Counted from the stretch's first letter, positions 26,304-35,798 are shown. The stretch is DNA of 35,798 nucleotides from Gammaproteobacteria bacterium (GCA_030595325.1 JAUVDN010000011.1:1-35798), one strand, 5' to 3'. Translations and numbers: made by a program. Notes: generated by a model not told the origin, from the sequence alone.

Positions 26304-27633
26304 TGTTGTTACCCTCATTCTGATTACCTGTGATTTCACCTGTCATGTCACCTGCAATATCGCCCACCATATCACCCGTAACATAAAGCAGTCTTGCCTG
26401 AGCAGCAGCACGATCAATACGTACCCGTAAATCTTCAAGACGAACATCGAGCTCTGTTATCTGCGCACGCATCAAGGTATTAAATTCTGTTACACCGCTT
26501 TGATAAGCTTTTAGCGAAGCATTTGAATTGTTTTTCGCAGCAGTAAGTAAACTGTTTTTATATAGATGTTCACGTTCACCCAAGCGTTCCCATAGATGCT
26601 GATTTTTATCATAGAATCTTTTTAATTTTCTTAACTGATCATCTTTAGAGTAACGTGCAGCAGTTATTTTTTGTTTGCTTGATGAAACAGATTTATCCTG
26701 ACGATTACCGGTAAACAATGGAATATCTAAGCTGACAATAGCTGTAGCAAAATCAGCTCTCTCTGAACCATCGGGATTATTACCTGAACGAAACCCATAA
26801 TCGAATAATAGACTCCAACCAGGTTTATATTCCTGCTTCGCCATTTCGGTCATCTGTTTGCTGGCGTTTATTTTGGCATTCTCAGCACGAATTAAAGGAT
26901 GCGCAGGAATCACCTGATTAAGATCCACTTGTTGCGGTACTTCAGGTAATTCAGGAAACTCTGTATTGATATGGCTCCAGGCTGAATCACCAATCCACTG
27001 TTCTAACTCTGCTCGATAACCTTCTTCTCTGGCCTGAATCTTTGTAGACCGGTCATCTAGACGTGATAATTCCAACCCAGCCAGTACAACATCCTGCTGA
27101 TTTACCCGACCAGCCGCATAATTTGATTCTGTTATTTTCACTAGCTTAGAAAACAATTTTCTGGTTTCTCGAATGATCTGATAAGCCCTAACCTCATAAT
27201 ATAAATTCAGGTAGGTTTCACGGACATCTCTTATGATGGCCAATTCAGCATTATCTGCCATCGAAAGTGCCGCACGTGATAAAAACTGCGATTGCTTCTG
27301 CTTGATCGACAGTACATCACCCCGCGGAAAGTCTTGTTGTATACCGAGTTTTATCTGGGTCATCTGTTCCTGTTCAAAATCAAAGGTATCAACAGGTACA
27401 TTGACCGCACCAAAACGTAACTTTGGATCAGGCAGAGTATCGTCAGCAATAGATTCATCAACATATGACTGTGACGTCGCTTTCAAACTTTCGATGGATG
27501 GATCTGATTGTATCGCTAACTGCTCTGCCTGTTTTAGACTTAAAGCATAACTATTAGTAAAAAATAATAGCGATGTGACAAGTAGCAGAAAGCTAAAAAT
27601 TTGTTTTGTATTTATAAAACTTGAGTGACGCAT
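26293..27633 (-). CDS. TolC-family outer-membrane channel, CusC-type
   Basis: This is the outer-membrane channel of the cus pump. ATG 27633 has GGAG 6 nt upstream and begins directly with a signal peptide (FSFLLLVTSLLFFTNSYA); the ORF extends to 27687 with no support. The protein (446 residues) has the two outer-membrane-efflux repeats: the first about 35-215, the second about 250-425, with long coiled-coil helices. The segment SYALSLKQAEQLAIQSDPSI opens the mature protein. No lipobox Cys is visible, unlike E. coli CusC. The last about 25 residues are repeats of G-[D/E]-[M/I] spaced by four (GDMVGDIAGDMTGEITG), then an Asn/Gly tail, absent from typical TolC proteins. cusB starts within its last codons. 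Confidence 0.88.
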   Translation of the reverse strand: MRHSSFINTKQIFSFLLLVTSLLFFTNSYALSLKQAEQLAIQSDPSIESLKATSQSYVDESIADDTLPDPKLRFGAVNVPVDTFDFEQEQMTQIKLGIQQDFPRGDVLSIKQKQSQFLSRAALSMADNAELAIIRDVRETYLNLYYEVRAYQIIRETRKLFSKLVKITESNYAAGRVNQQDVVLAGLELSRLDDRSTKIQAREEGYRAELEQWIGDSAWSHINTEFPELPEVPQQVDLNQVIPAHPLIRAENAKINASKQMTEMAKQEYKPGWSLLFDYGFRSGNNPDGSERADFATAIVSLDIPLFTGNRQDKSVSSSKQKITAARYSKDDQLRKLKRFYDKNQHLWERLGEREHLYKNSLLTAAKNNSNASLKAYQSGVTEFNTLMRAQITELDVRLEDLRVRIDRAAAQARLLYVTGDMVGDIAGDMTGEITGNQNEGNNNEG

Positions 27634-27706
27634 GGCCATCTCCATAGTAAGTAACAGGTTAAACAACAGTGCACTACTGTCATACAACCAGAGAATGATT
27701 TACTTT

Positions 27707-28105
27707 TTAACTATGGAAATTTGCGGGTGGGCGTGAAGGTGGGGTTAACTCTCTAAATAACGTTTTGTATGTAAAAGAATCTACAGCAACACTATTTTTA
27801 TAAACAGGAGAATAGGATACGCCTTGAGCAATAAGTGAAATATTTATACCCAAATCGCAATCACCAGAACAATTGATACTGATATCATCACAACAGCCAT
27901 GTCCTTTCATCTCAGATTCCATTAAATCAGCAGATAATGAATTTGTAGATAGCGTGGCAGACATATCATGCCCCTGCATTACAACATCAGGTGAGGCATT
28001 CATCTCAGCCATATCACAAGGCGCTGCTACAATGCCACGCAGAGGCGCGACCATCATTAACATGATGAGTAGGTAACGCAGGAATTTGTGATATTTTCTG
28101 TTCAC
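27707..28105 (-). CDS. Exported Cys/His/Met-rich protein, probably metal-responsive
   Basis: This 132-residue protein starts at GTG 28105. The signal peptide is clear (basic n-region MNRKYHKFLRY, core LLIMLMMVAPL, cleavage near VAA-PC). The mature part has Cys, His and Met in clusters that could bind metal: PCDMAEM, QGHDMSA, MKGHGCCDD and CSGDCD. It ends PPSRPPA-type, like the small proteins preceding copper-efflux operons and CopL-like proteins. The name and function are not certain. It lies 73 bp upstream of the cusC start and is probably the first gene of the cus transcript. Confidence 0.65.
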   Translation of the reverse strand: MNRKYHKFLRYLLIMLMMVAPLRGIVAAPCDMAEMNASPDVVMQGHDMSATLSTNSLSADLMESEMKGHGCCDDISINCSGDCDLGINISLIAQGVSYSPVYKNSVAVDSFTYKTLFRELTPPSRPPANFHS

Positions 28106-28111
28106 AGGTTA

Positions 28112-28139
28112 ATAATAGCTGTTTTTCGTTACGAATCAA
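28112..28139 (-). promoter_or_regulatory. Candidate sigma-70 promoter of the cus operon
   Basis: On the minus strand: TTGATT (28134-28139), 16-bp spacer, TATTAT (28112-28117). The -10 lies about 7 bp before GTG 28105, so transcription would start at or next to the start codon. A palindrome TTCGT-T-ACGAA (28125-28135) sits in the spacer region. Confidence 0.4.
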
Positions 28140-28234
28140 TAGTTTCTTAAGCTAACAATTAGTCTTGATAGACCGCGAGAAGTTCGCATTCATATAAAAA
28201 TTGTACATTAAAACCGTTTACTCATCTAAAATAA

Positions 28235-28296
28235 TCGCGGAACAAGATTCCGCTCCTACATAAAATCTTCTGTAGGAGCGCTTTCATGAAGCGCGA
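28235..28296. repeat. Inverted REP-like pair
   Basis: Two 26-bp elements face each other: 28235-28260 (minus orientation) and 28271-28296 (plus). Each begins TGTAGGAGCG, followed by a short inner palindrome (GGAATCTTGTTCC; GCTTTCATGAAGC) and ends GCGA. This architecture is that of REP/BIME elements of pseudomonads and relatives. It immediately follows the purA stop codon and may protect the 3' end of its mRNA. Confidence 0.75.
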
Positions 28297-28308
28297 TTTC
28301 CCTTTAAA

Positions 28309-29628
<1,320 letters not shown>

Positions 29629-29729
29629 TTAAGCTTATAAAATTAATTTTTTCTTATTCATGACATCACGTAATACAAGCAATGACCTATATATTTATAG
29701 TTTTTCACTGCCCGCTAGCTATCGACAGA

Positions 29730-30896
29730 TTAAAGACTCTTACTGCAGCCCATCGCCTTTGCATCCGCTTGTTCTGCATTATCGCCCTGCCCAGGAAGCT
29801 GCTCTATAACAACCTTACCTTCAGCACGTAATGCCGCAATTTTTCTCTGGTCAGTACCAATCGGTGCAAATATTTTCTCAGGTAAATCAAACTGCTTAGA
29901 TGACAACTGGTTAAGTACTTTTAAATCCGTGCTGAAACCAGTCGCCGGACGTGCACGGCCAAATATCTTACCGATATCATCGTAACGACCACCTCTAGCA
30001 ATCGCCTGGCCAAGCTGCGGAACAAACGCAGCAAATACAACACCTGTTTTATAGTGATAACCGTGTAATTCTGAAAGATCAAAATGCACCTTGATGTCAC
30101 CCATGCTTGTACCGGCAAGTCTCTGCCGCATCAACTCTGCTGTCTTTTCCAGGTAATCGATAGCTGTTTTCACAGAGTCATCTGCATCAGAGAATAGCTC
30201 TCGAGCTTTAACAAAAACAGACTTATCACCATTCAATGAAGATAACCCAGCCAGCATCGTTTTCATCTTGTTATCGATATCCAGCGAATCTAGCAGTGTA
30301 TTTATTTCTGTCACCGCTTTTCGTTGCAACATATCAAATAGCTGACTTTCAACTTCGTTAGAAAGACCTGCCTGCTTTGCCAGTCCACGATAAATATCAA
30401 CATTACCTAGATCCAGATAGACATCATCGATAGCCATCGCATTAAACGTCTGTAGCATTAAGCCGATAATTTCGACCTCAGACTCAACACCTGCATGACC
30501 ATATAATTCTGCACCGACTTGTAATGGGCTACGGCTGTCGCCAATTGACTCTGGACGTGTACGTAGAACCGTACCGATATAACATAAACGTGTTGGTATA
30601 TCTTTTTGCAATTGATGTGCATCGATGCGCGCAACCTGAGGCGTCATGTCGGCACGCAGGCCTAAAGTTCGCCCTGACATCTGATCGACCAGTTTAAATG
30701 TTTGCAAATCAAGATCGTGGCCGGTGCCGGTAAGCAACGACTCGATAAAATCAATCGTTGGTGGCATAACCAACTCGTAACCCCAGCCAGCGTACAGGTC
30801 GAGCAACATGCGACGCATCGATTCAAATCTTGCCGCTTGCTCAGGCAAAACCTCATCAATGCCTTCGGGTAATATCCAGTGTTGTTTTGTTGTCAT
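29730..30896 (-). CDS. hisZ: ATP phosphoribosyltransferase regulatory subunit
   Basis: HisZ is a catalytically inactive histidyl-tRNA-synthetase paralog that pairs with a short HisG to give the first enzyme of histidine synthesis. At 388 residues it has the class II synthetase catalytic core: motif 1 region (LPEGIDEVLPEQAARFESMRRML), motif 2 (GLRADMTPQVARIDA, LCYIGTVLRTRP) and motif 3-like (ARGGRYDDIGKIFGRARPATGFS). The anticodon-binding domain of HisRS is missing, as in HisZ. Presence implies a short-form HisG elsewhere in this genome. It lies between DUF2065 and purA, a common arrangement in non-enteric Gammaproteobacteria. Confidence 0.95.
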   Translation of the reverse strand: MTTKQHWILPEGIDEVLPEQAARFESMRRMLLDLYAGWGYELVMPPTIDFIESLLTGTGHDLDLQTFKLVDQMSGRTLGLRADMTPQVARIDAHQLQKDIPTRLCYIGTVLRTRPESIGDSRSPLQVGAELYGHAGVESEVEIIGLMLQTFNAMAIDDVYLDLGNVDIYRGLAKQAGLSNEVESQLFDMLQRKAVTEINTLLDSLDIDNKMKTMLAGLSSLNGDKSVFVKARELFSDADDSVKTAIDYLEKTAELMRQRLAGTSMGDIKVHFDLSELHGYHYKTGVVFAAFVPQLGQAIARGGRYDDIGKIFGRARPATGFSTDLKVLNQLSSKQFDLPEKIFAPIGTDQRKIAALRAEGKVVIEQLPGQGDNAEQADAKAMGCSKSL

Positions 30897-30915
30897 AATT
30901 TATATTTAACTAGAA

Positions 30916-31101
30916 TCAATGAACCAGATAAAGAATAGCCACACCCGCCAACATGCTGAAGAAGCCTAAGCCTCTCAACATATTATCCGGTAATTTTACT
31001 GCCTGTGACATCGCCTCGCGCCAGCTTTTCGGACTGAGAAAAGGCAGCATACCTTCAATAACCAGAACCAACGCCAGTGCAGGGATAATACTGTCCCACA
31101 T
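30916..31101 (-). CDS. DUF2065 (YjeT-like) small membrane protein
   Basis: This 61-residue protein has two hydrophobic segments (about 5-22 and 42-59) joined by a polar loop with FLSPKSWREA, the family's signature. It lies 13 bp after hflC and 19 bp before hisZ. YjeT-family genes are often found between hflC and purA or hisZ. Function unknown; the location suggests a role at the inner membrane, possibly with the HflKC complex, but that is inference. Confidence 0.88.
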   Translation of the reverse strand: MWDSIIPALALVLVIEGMLPFLSPKSWREAMSQAVKLPDNMLRGLGFFSMLAGVAILYLVH

Positions 31102-31114
31102 TTATCCAAACACC

Positions 31115-31987
31115 CTATTTTTTCTTTTTACCTGATGGATCTTTAAAGTAACGGAAGTATTCTGAATCAGGCTCCAATAAGATCACATCACCAGCGTTTG
31201 AAAATGTTTTCTGGTACGCATTCAGACTACGAGAAAATTTGTAAAACTCTCTGTCTTTACTAAATGCTGATGCATAGATTTCTGTCGCACGCGCATCACC
31301 TTCACCACGAACAATCTCTGAGTCACGGTAAGCTTCAGCAAGTAAAATACTGCTTTGACGATCAGCATCCGCTTGAATTCGCTCAGAGGCCTCATGACCT
31401 TTTGAGCGGAAATCACGCGCTTCACGTTCTCGTTCTGCACGCATACGTTGATAAACCGAGTTACTTACACGCTCAGGGTAATCAACTTTTTTCACACGAA
31501 CATCAACAACTTCGATGCCTATTGTTGCGGCATGTTTTGATGCCTGCTGCGTCATCAAGCTCATAATCTGTGTGCGATCACCAGAAACAATTTCCTGAAT
31601 ACTGCGTTTACCAAACTCATTACGCAGGCCGTTATTAATATTTTCATATAACAGACGTCCAGCAGTCAGCTCATCACCTTGCGTGGTTTTAAAATACTGA
31701 ACGACATCGATAATGCGCCACTTAACGTAAGAATCTACGATTAAGTCTTTCTTTTCCTTGGTAAGAAAACGTTCTGGTTTTTGGTCAATGGTTAAAATTC
31801 GATTATCGAATTTTTTGACATTGTTAATAAATGGCATTTTAAAATGCAGACCAGGTTCATAGTCGGATTCTAGTATTTCACCAAATTGAAACAAAACTGC
31901 TTCCTGGCGCTCATCAACTGTAAACACTGAAGACCACACTAGGAAAACAGCAACAGGTACAATAATTTTTAAACTATTAACTAACAT
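31115..31987 (-). CDS. hflC: FtsH-modulating protein HflC
   Basis: HflC and HflK form a large membrane complex around the FtsH protease and moderate its action. The 290-residue protein has one N-terminal TM segment (about 7-23), then the SPFH/prohibitin domain (VDERQEAVLFQFGEI, LHFKMPFINNVKKFDNRILTID), the MTQQASKHAATIGIEVVDVRVKKVDYP region, and a long charged coiled-coil (MRAEREREARDFRSKGHEASERIQADAD). Its ATG overlaps the last base of the hflK stop (TAATG), implying translational coupling. Length and features are normal. Confidence 0.96.
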   Translation of the reverse strand: MLVNSLKIIVPVAVFLVWSSVFTVDERQEAVLFQFGEILESDYEPGLHFKMPFINNVKKFDNRILTIDQKPERFLTKEKKDLIVDSYVKWRIIDVVQYFKTTQGDELTAGRLLYENINNGLRNEFGKRSIQEIVSGDRTQIMSLMTQQASKHAATIGIEVVDVRVKKVDYPERVSNSVYQRMRAEREREARDFRSKGHEASERIQADADRQSSILLAEAYRDSEIVRGEGDARATEIYASAFSKDREFYKFSRSLNAYQKTFSNAGDVILLEPDSEYFRYFKDPSGKKKK

Positions 31988-33156
31988 TATCTAGTACCTC
32001 TTGAACGTAGACTTTCTAATCTGGTTCGTTGATTGTCTTTAGTTACGCCGCGTTGTTGGATATCTTTCAAAATATCTGCTGATTTTTGCTGATTTGCTGA
32101 TAGACCTGAGCTCTGTCGGTCCATTAACTTGTCCAATGGTAAGTAAAGAAGATTGTTGCCACCTTCCACATCGACCATAACTTTAGAGCTATTACTCAGT
32201 ACCGATTCCATCATGTCCAGATATAAACGATCACGTGTAATCTTTGGTGCTTTTTTATATTCTTTTAATAGTGCTTCAAAACGTTCAGCTTCACCTTCTG
32301 CTTTGGCGACAACTTCGTTTTTGTATGCGTCAGACTCTTCACGTAATCGTGCTGATGCACCGCGTGCTTTTGGAATAACCTCATTACGATAAGCTTCTGC
32401 TTCATTTTTAAAGCGTTCTTCATCTTCTCGTGCCTGCGTTACATCATCGAATGCATCTTTTACTGCTTCCGGCGGCTTCGCACTTTGAATATTCACTTTA
32501 AAGATAGTTAAACCAGTCTGATAAGTATTCACGACTTCCTGAATAATACCTTTTACCTGAATTGCGATTTCACCACGACCTTCAGTGATTACATAATCCA
32601 TTTTACTGCGACCGATACTCTGACGTAACGCACTTTCGGTTACTTGTGACAATGAAATTTCAGGATTTCTTACATTAAATAAGTATTTTTCAGCGTTATC
32701 TATCTGATATTGAACGGTACCAAGAATGTCTACGATGTTTTCATCCTGCGTTAACATGGTTGAGTTCAAAGGAATGGTATACACCTTAGTAACGTCAACT
32801 TTCTCTACACGTTCGATAGGCACCGGTAAGTGCCAGTGCAGACCTTTTTGAGTTGTTTCTACATGTTTACCAAATTGAAAAACAACACCGCGTTCAGCTT
32901 CTTCAATCTTATAAAAACCAGTCGCTATCCAGAACACTAATAGTATAGCGACTACTATGCCTATACCAATACTGCCACCGGGTGTACCTGCACTGCTACC
33001 ACCAGAACGTCCGCCTTTACCACCAAACAGACTGCCAAATTTTTTCTGGAGGTTTTTAAGCACTTCATCAAGATCAGGCGGACCCTGATTGCCGCGATTA
33101 CCCTTATTACCCCAGGGATCTTTATTACCATTGCCTCCAGGTTCATTCCAGGCCAT
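31987..33156 (-). CDS. hflK: FtsH-modulating protein HflK
   Basis: HflK is the partner of HflC. The start is placed at ATG 33156 because MAWNEPGGNG matches the start of E. coli HflK (MAWNQPGNNG); the ORF can extend to 33213 but without support. Order: Gly/Asn-rich cytoplasmic segment 1-60 with the QGPPDLDEVLKNLQKKFG motif, one TM helix (about 65-84), then the SPFH domain (IEEAERGVVFQFGKHVETTQKGLHWHLPVPIE) and coiled-coil (RFKNEAEAYRNEVIPKARG). It lies downstream of hflX, separated by about 240 bp containing the 14-bp tandem repeats. Confidence 0.96.
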   Translation of the reverse strand: MAWNEPGGNGNKDPWGNKGNRGNQGPPDLDEVLKNLQKKFGSLFGGKGGRSGGSSAGTPGGSIGIGIVVAILLVFWIATGFYKIEEAERGVVFQFGKHVETTQKGLHWHLPVPIERVEKVDVTKVYTIPLNSTMLTQDENIVDILGTVQYQIDNAEKYLFNVRNPEISLSQVTESALRQSIGRSKMDYVITEGRGEIAIQVKGIIQEVVNTYQTGLTIFKVNIQSAKPPEAVKDAFDDVTQAREDEERFKNEAEAYRNEVIPKARGASARLREESDAYKNEVVAKAEGEAERFEALLKEYKKAPKITRDRLYLDMMESVLSNSSKVMVDVEGGNNLLYLPLDKLMDRQSSGLSANQQKSADILKDIQQRGVTKDNQRTRLESLRSRGTR

Positions 33157-33340
33157 GTCGTGCTTACCAGTTTTATAACTTTGAGTATCTTGCTCTCGCA
33201 TATGTTTTTCCAAAATTCGGTTTATTAATAATTCTTAATAGTTATGGATATTTCTAGGTGCGTTAATACGTACAATCAGTACGTATTATTGAAACACCCG
33301 CAAACGCGCCATTCTACCTGAAACTTTCTTTAAAAAAAGC

Positions 33341-33410
33341 CTTATAACGACATGTTTATAACAACACGCTTATAAAAACGTGCTTATAAAAATATGCTTA
33401 TAACAACATC
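33341..33410. repeat. 14-bp tandem repeat, five units, overlapping the hflX stop codon
   Basis: Starts of (C/T)TTATAA fall at 33341, 33355, 33369, 33383 and 33397, an exact 14-bp period. The consensus is CTTATAA followed by AAACATG-like bases. The last unit encodes the final hflX codons (Met-Leu-Leu-stop). The period and TTATAA core match the array after purB (724-765). Confidence 0.8.
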
Positions 33411-34684
33411 GATTCCAGTGGAATCTGTTCACGTGACTCAAACTGATTTAAATCGCGGCGTGATATGCTGATTTGTAGCAAGAAATGGCCTTCTTCATCG
33501 ATGGCTTCATTGCGAATAGCACCGATTTCAAACAGTTTTGCCCGAATACGCGCATCAGCAGGTGATAAGGTTAGCTTCCCTTCCACCATCTGCTCTCTAA
33601 ACAGGTCGATTAATGTCTGTTTGAGCAGATCGATGCCTTTGTCAGCCTCAACAGAAAGCCATATACGCTTTACACTGCCATCATCTGCATAGTCCAGTCT
33701 CGGCTTAACCCCGGTCAAGTCCACCTTATTCATTATCTGAATACAGGGAATTTTGTCCGCATCAATCTGCGTTAGCACTTTTTCAACTTCTTCGATATTG
33801 GCATTACGATTTTCATCCGCAGAATCAATCACATGAAGCAGCAATTGCGCTTCAGCAGTTTCCTGCAGTGTCGATCGAAATGCATTGACCAGATCATGCG
33901 GCAGATGGCGGATGAAACCGACGGTGTCCGCAAGGATGACAGAAACATCGTTAGTCAGATCAACACGGCGCAGCGTCGGATCAAGTGTCGCGAACAGTTG
34001 GTCTTTCACATAAACCTCGTCTTCGCTAAGCATATTAAACAGACTCGATTTACCCGCATTGGTGTAGCCGACTAATGACACCGTGGCTATTTCTGCTTTC
34101 TGCCGTGACTGCCTGCCCTGTTCACGTTGTTTTTTGACCTTTTCAAGTCTTTTGTTGATTTGCTTTATACGAGCATTGAGCAAACGACGATCTGTTTCCA
34201 GCTGAGTTTCACCCGGGCCACGTAAACCAATACCACCTTTCTGGCGTTCAAGATGGGTCCAGCCACGGATCAGCCTGGTGGAAAGATGTTTTAACTGTGC
34301 AAGTTCAACCTGTAATTTACCTTCAAAGGAGCGTGCACGTTGCGCAAAAATATCAAGAATCAACCCTGTACGATCAAGCACGCGACATTCTATCAATCGC
34401 TCCAGATTTCGTTCCTGTGATGCGGCCAGCGCATGATTAAACAACACCAGGTCAGCTTCATACTGCTTTACAAGTTCGGCGATTTCTCGCGCTTTACCGC
34501 TACCAATAAAATACTTTGGATCAGCTCGCTGACGGCTGGTAGTCGTAATGGCCAATATATCTGCACCAGAAGATAACACCAGTTCCTTAAATTCAGATAA
34601 ATTTTCACGATGCGCTTCATCGTATATATCCATGTGTACCAGGATAGCCCGGTTGCCGCCTTTTATGCGTTCAACATCTAACAT
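33398..34684 (-). CDS. hflX: Ribosome-associated GTPase HflX
   Basis: HflX is a GTPase that splits or rescues stalled 70S ribosomes after stress. The 428-residue protein has the N-terminal HflX domain (about 1-120; KYFIGSGKAREI, LFNHALAASQERNLER), a linker with GGIGLRGPGETQLETDRR, and the GTPase core: G1 GYTNAGKSS (about 207-215), G3 DTVGFIRHLPHDLV, G4 NKVD. The C-terminal end LLL-type is short. It is separated from hfq by a terminator hairpin, so it may rely partly on its own promoter or on read-through. Confidence 0.96.
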   Translation of the reverse strand: MLDVERIKGGNRAILVHMDIYDEAHRENLSEFKELVLSSGADILAITTTSRQRADPKYFIGSGKAREIAELVKQYEADLVLFNHALAASQERNLERLIECRVLDRTGLILDIFAQRARSFEGKLQVELAQLKHLSTRLIRGWTHLERQKGGIGLRGPGETQLETDRRLLNARIKQINKRLEKVKKQREQGRQSRQKAEIATVSLVGYTNAGKSSLFNMLSEDEVYVKDQLFATLDPTLRRVDLTNDVSVILADTVGFIRHLPHDLVNAFRSTLQETAEAQLLLHVIDSADENRNANIEEVEKVLTQIDADKIPCIQIMNKVDLTGVKPRLDYADDGSVKRIWLSVEADKGIDLLKQTLIDLFREQMVEGKLTLSPADARIRAKLFEIGAIRNEAIDEEGHFLLQISISRRDLNQFESREQIPLESMLL

Positions 34685-34773
34685 TAAATATGATATTTCA
34701 ATTGGTTATGGGTACATCCTAAAGTAGAATATATTTTACTTTAAGTTTGGAGGAATTCATCATTCTTTAATAC

Positions 34774-34803
34774 AAAAAAAATGGCCGCCGGTGGCGACCA
34801 TTT
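34774..34803 (-). terminator. Rho-independent terminator after hfq
   Basis: On the minus strand: stem AAATGGTCGCC / GGCGGCCATTT (34779-34803, one mismatch, 3-nt loop) followed by a run of U's read from the A-tract at 34774-34781. It separates hfq from hflX. Confidence 0.8.
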
Positions 34804-34825
34804 ATCATCGTCTATACGATTATAC

Positions 34826-35074
34826 TCAATTATCATCCATACCGTTAGCCTCATCGTCAATACTCCATTTAACCTGACGTGACGGTACCACGGTTGAAAT
34901 AGCATGCTTGTAAACCATTTGCGTGACTGTATTTTTTAGCAACACTGCAAACTGGTCAAATGATTCTATTTGCCCCTGCAATTTAATTCCGTTAACCAGA
35001 AAAATTGAAACAGGTATTCTTTCCCTTCTCAACGCATTTAAATAAGGGTCTTGTAGGTGGTGCCCTTTTGACAT
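34826..35074 (-). CDS. hfq: RNA chaperone Hfq
   Basis: Hfq is a hexameric Sm-like protein that pairs small RNAs with mRNAs. ATG 35074 is chosen for its match to the family start ([13 protein letters not shown], as MAKGQSLQDPFLN in E. coli) and a GGGGAA site 7 nt upstream; the 5'-extended ORF to 35116 lacks family support. Sm1 ([14 protein letters not shown]) and Sm2 ([12 protein letters not shown]) motifs are near perfect. At 82 residues it is shorter than E. coli (102), with a brief acidic C-terminal tail ([11 protein letters not shown]) instead of the long flexible one. It follows miaA and is terminated by the hairpin at 34774-34803. Confidence 0.97.
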   Translation of the reverse strand: MSKGHHLQDPYLNALRRERIPVSIFLVNGIKLQGQIESFDQFAVLLKNTVTQMVYKHAISTVVPSRQVKWSIDDEANGMDDN

Positions 35075-35159
35075 ATTTGGTTCCCCGTTATTATTATTAT
35101 CTGAGGTTATAGACATTAAACAACATTAACAGTTCTATTCACAAGTTAATATCACCCCC

Positions 35160-35798
35160 TTATGATAGTAAAAATTTTAGATTTTTCAGAACTTTCTGTG
35201 TATTTAATGCTTTTGGCTCAATAAAATTACATTCCGTCTCTTTTCGAAGCCAGGTCATTTGACGTTTAGCCAGTTGCGCAGTCGCTATAATCGCCTTTTC
35301 TCGCATTTCATCATATCCATATTCGCCGGCGAGATATGCCCATACCTGGCGGTAACCAACCGCACGAATTGACGGCATTTCTGCATCAAGATCACCACGA
35401 TTAAGTAAAACCTCTACTTCTTCAATAAAACCCTGTTGCAGCATATTATCAAAACGAAGTGTTATAAGCTTCCGCAGTTCAACACGGTTTTCTGGCATTA
35501 AGGCAATTTTAATTCGCCTGTAAGGAAAACGGCTAGCGTTTTGATTACGGCCCTGCTCCTGCCAGAATTCCGTCAGCGTTTTACCTGTATAATCAAATAG
35601 TTCTAACGCTCTTTTAATCCTTTGTGTGTCATTAGGATGGATGCGTTCAGCGGACACAGGGTCAACACTTTTCAGACGTTCATGCATGGCTAGAATACCT
35701 TGTTTTCTGGCCTCCAGTTCAATTGCCTGTTTCACTGAATCTGCTACCTCAGGCATCTTCGCCAAACCTTTTTGCAGGGTATTAAAATACAACATTGT
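35160..35798 (-). CDS. miaA: tRNA dimethylallyltransferase, C-terminal part (5' end outside window)
   Basis: MiaA transfers a dimethylallyl group to A37 of tRNAs reading codons starting with U. About two-thirds of the gene is present; the reading frame is open to the window's right edge. The visible Met (MLYFNTL) corresponds to the family's internal GGTMLYF, not the true start. C-terminal motifs RIHPNDTQRIKRALE, MPSIRAVGYRQVWAYL and TAQLAKRQMTWLRKE are intact. It lies upstream of hfq (85 bp before the hfq start), the conserved gammaproteobacterial order miaA-hfq-hflX. Confidence 0.96.
   Translation of the reverse strand, partial: TMLYFNTLQKGLAKMPEVADSVKQAIELEARKQGILAMHERLKSVDPVSAERIHPNDTQRIKRALELFDYTGKTLTEFWQEQGRNQNASRFPYRRIKIALMPENRVELRKLITLRFDNMLQQGFIEEVEVLLNRGDLDAEMPSIRAVGYRQVWAYLAGEYGYDEMREKAIIATAQLAKRQMTWLRKETECNFIEPKALNTQKVLKNLKFLLS

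Noticed and set aside
27233-27550. Antisense ORFs within cusC, cusA and other long genes
   Set aside because: They follow codon patterns of the real gene on the other strand and lack domains or ribosome binding sites.

Overview
The window is a gammaproteobacterial chromosome segment, AT-rich to the eye and not obviously enterobacterial. The backbone is familiar: purB-roxA, pyrD, an rnr-rlmB-(RpfE-like)-recJ cluster, and miaA-hfq-hflX-hflK-hflC-DUF2065-hisZ-purA. HisZ (rather than a long HisG) and the RpfE-type protein beside recJ point to a non-enteric, free-living lineage. I cannot name the genus. Both window ends cut genes (purB at the left, miaA at the right).

Layout. Positions 1-2996 (+): 3' part of purB, roxA, a GNAT acetyltransferase and a PLD-like protein, closed by a bidirectional terminator (3010-3044). 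Positions 3088-5895 (-): a membrane HAMP-PAS-GGDEF-EAL protein and a small membrane protein. Positions 6124-13255 (-): rnr, rlmB, RpfE-like, recJ and pyrD, read right to left. Positions 13380-13466 (+): tRNA-Leu(CAG) with its own promoter. Positions 13440-20899: a genomic island of about 7.4 kb bounded by an exact 28-bp duplication of the tRNA-Leu 3' end. Positions 21045-28105 (-): a DsbA-like protein and a CusCBA-type Cu/Ag efflux operon headed by a small Cys/Met/His-rich exported protein. Positions 28309-35798 (-): purA back to miaA.

The island is the most unusual part. It has no visible integrase, but carries a probable MobI-like protein (a conjugation initiation family of SXT-type elements), a stand-alone GIY-YIG-fold protein, a cytosolic 5'-nucleotidase, a Sel1-repeat gene with a frameshift, a WD40 gene with an in-frame stop, a WYL-domain fragment, a small exported protein, and an apparently intact hipBA toxin-antitoxin pair at the right end. 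It looks like a decaying mobilizable element, with hipBA as a possible stabilizer. Two matching palindromes (ACGTCA-N5-TGACGCA) lie upstream of island genes, and three CGTACG-centred palindromes exactly 49 bp apart lie in the mobI-hipB intergenic region. Both are candidate island-specific regulatory sites.

Other oddities are an RNase R whose lysine-rich region is at the N terminus instead of the C terminus, 14-bp tandem repeats after purB and at the hflX 3' end, and an inverted REP-like pair next to purA. The purA-to-tRNA-Leu interval appears to hold two accessory blocks side by side: the cus block and the tRNA island.
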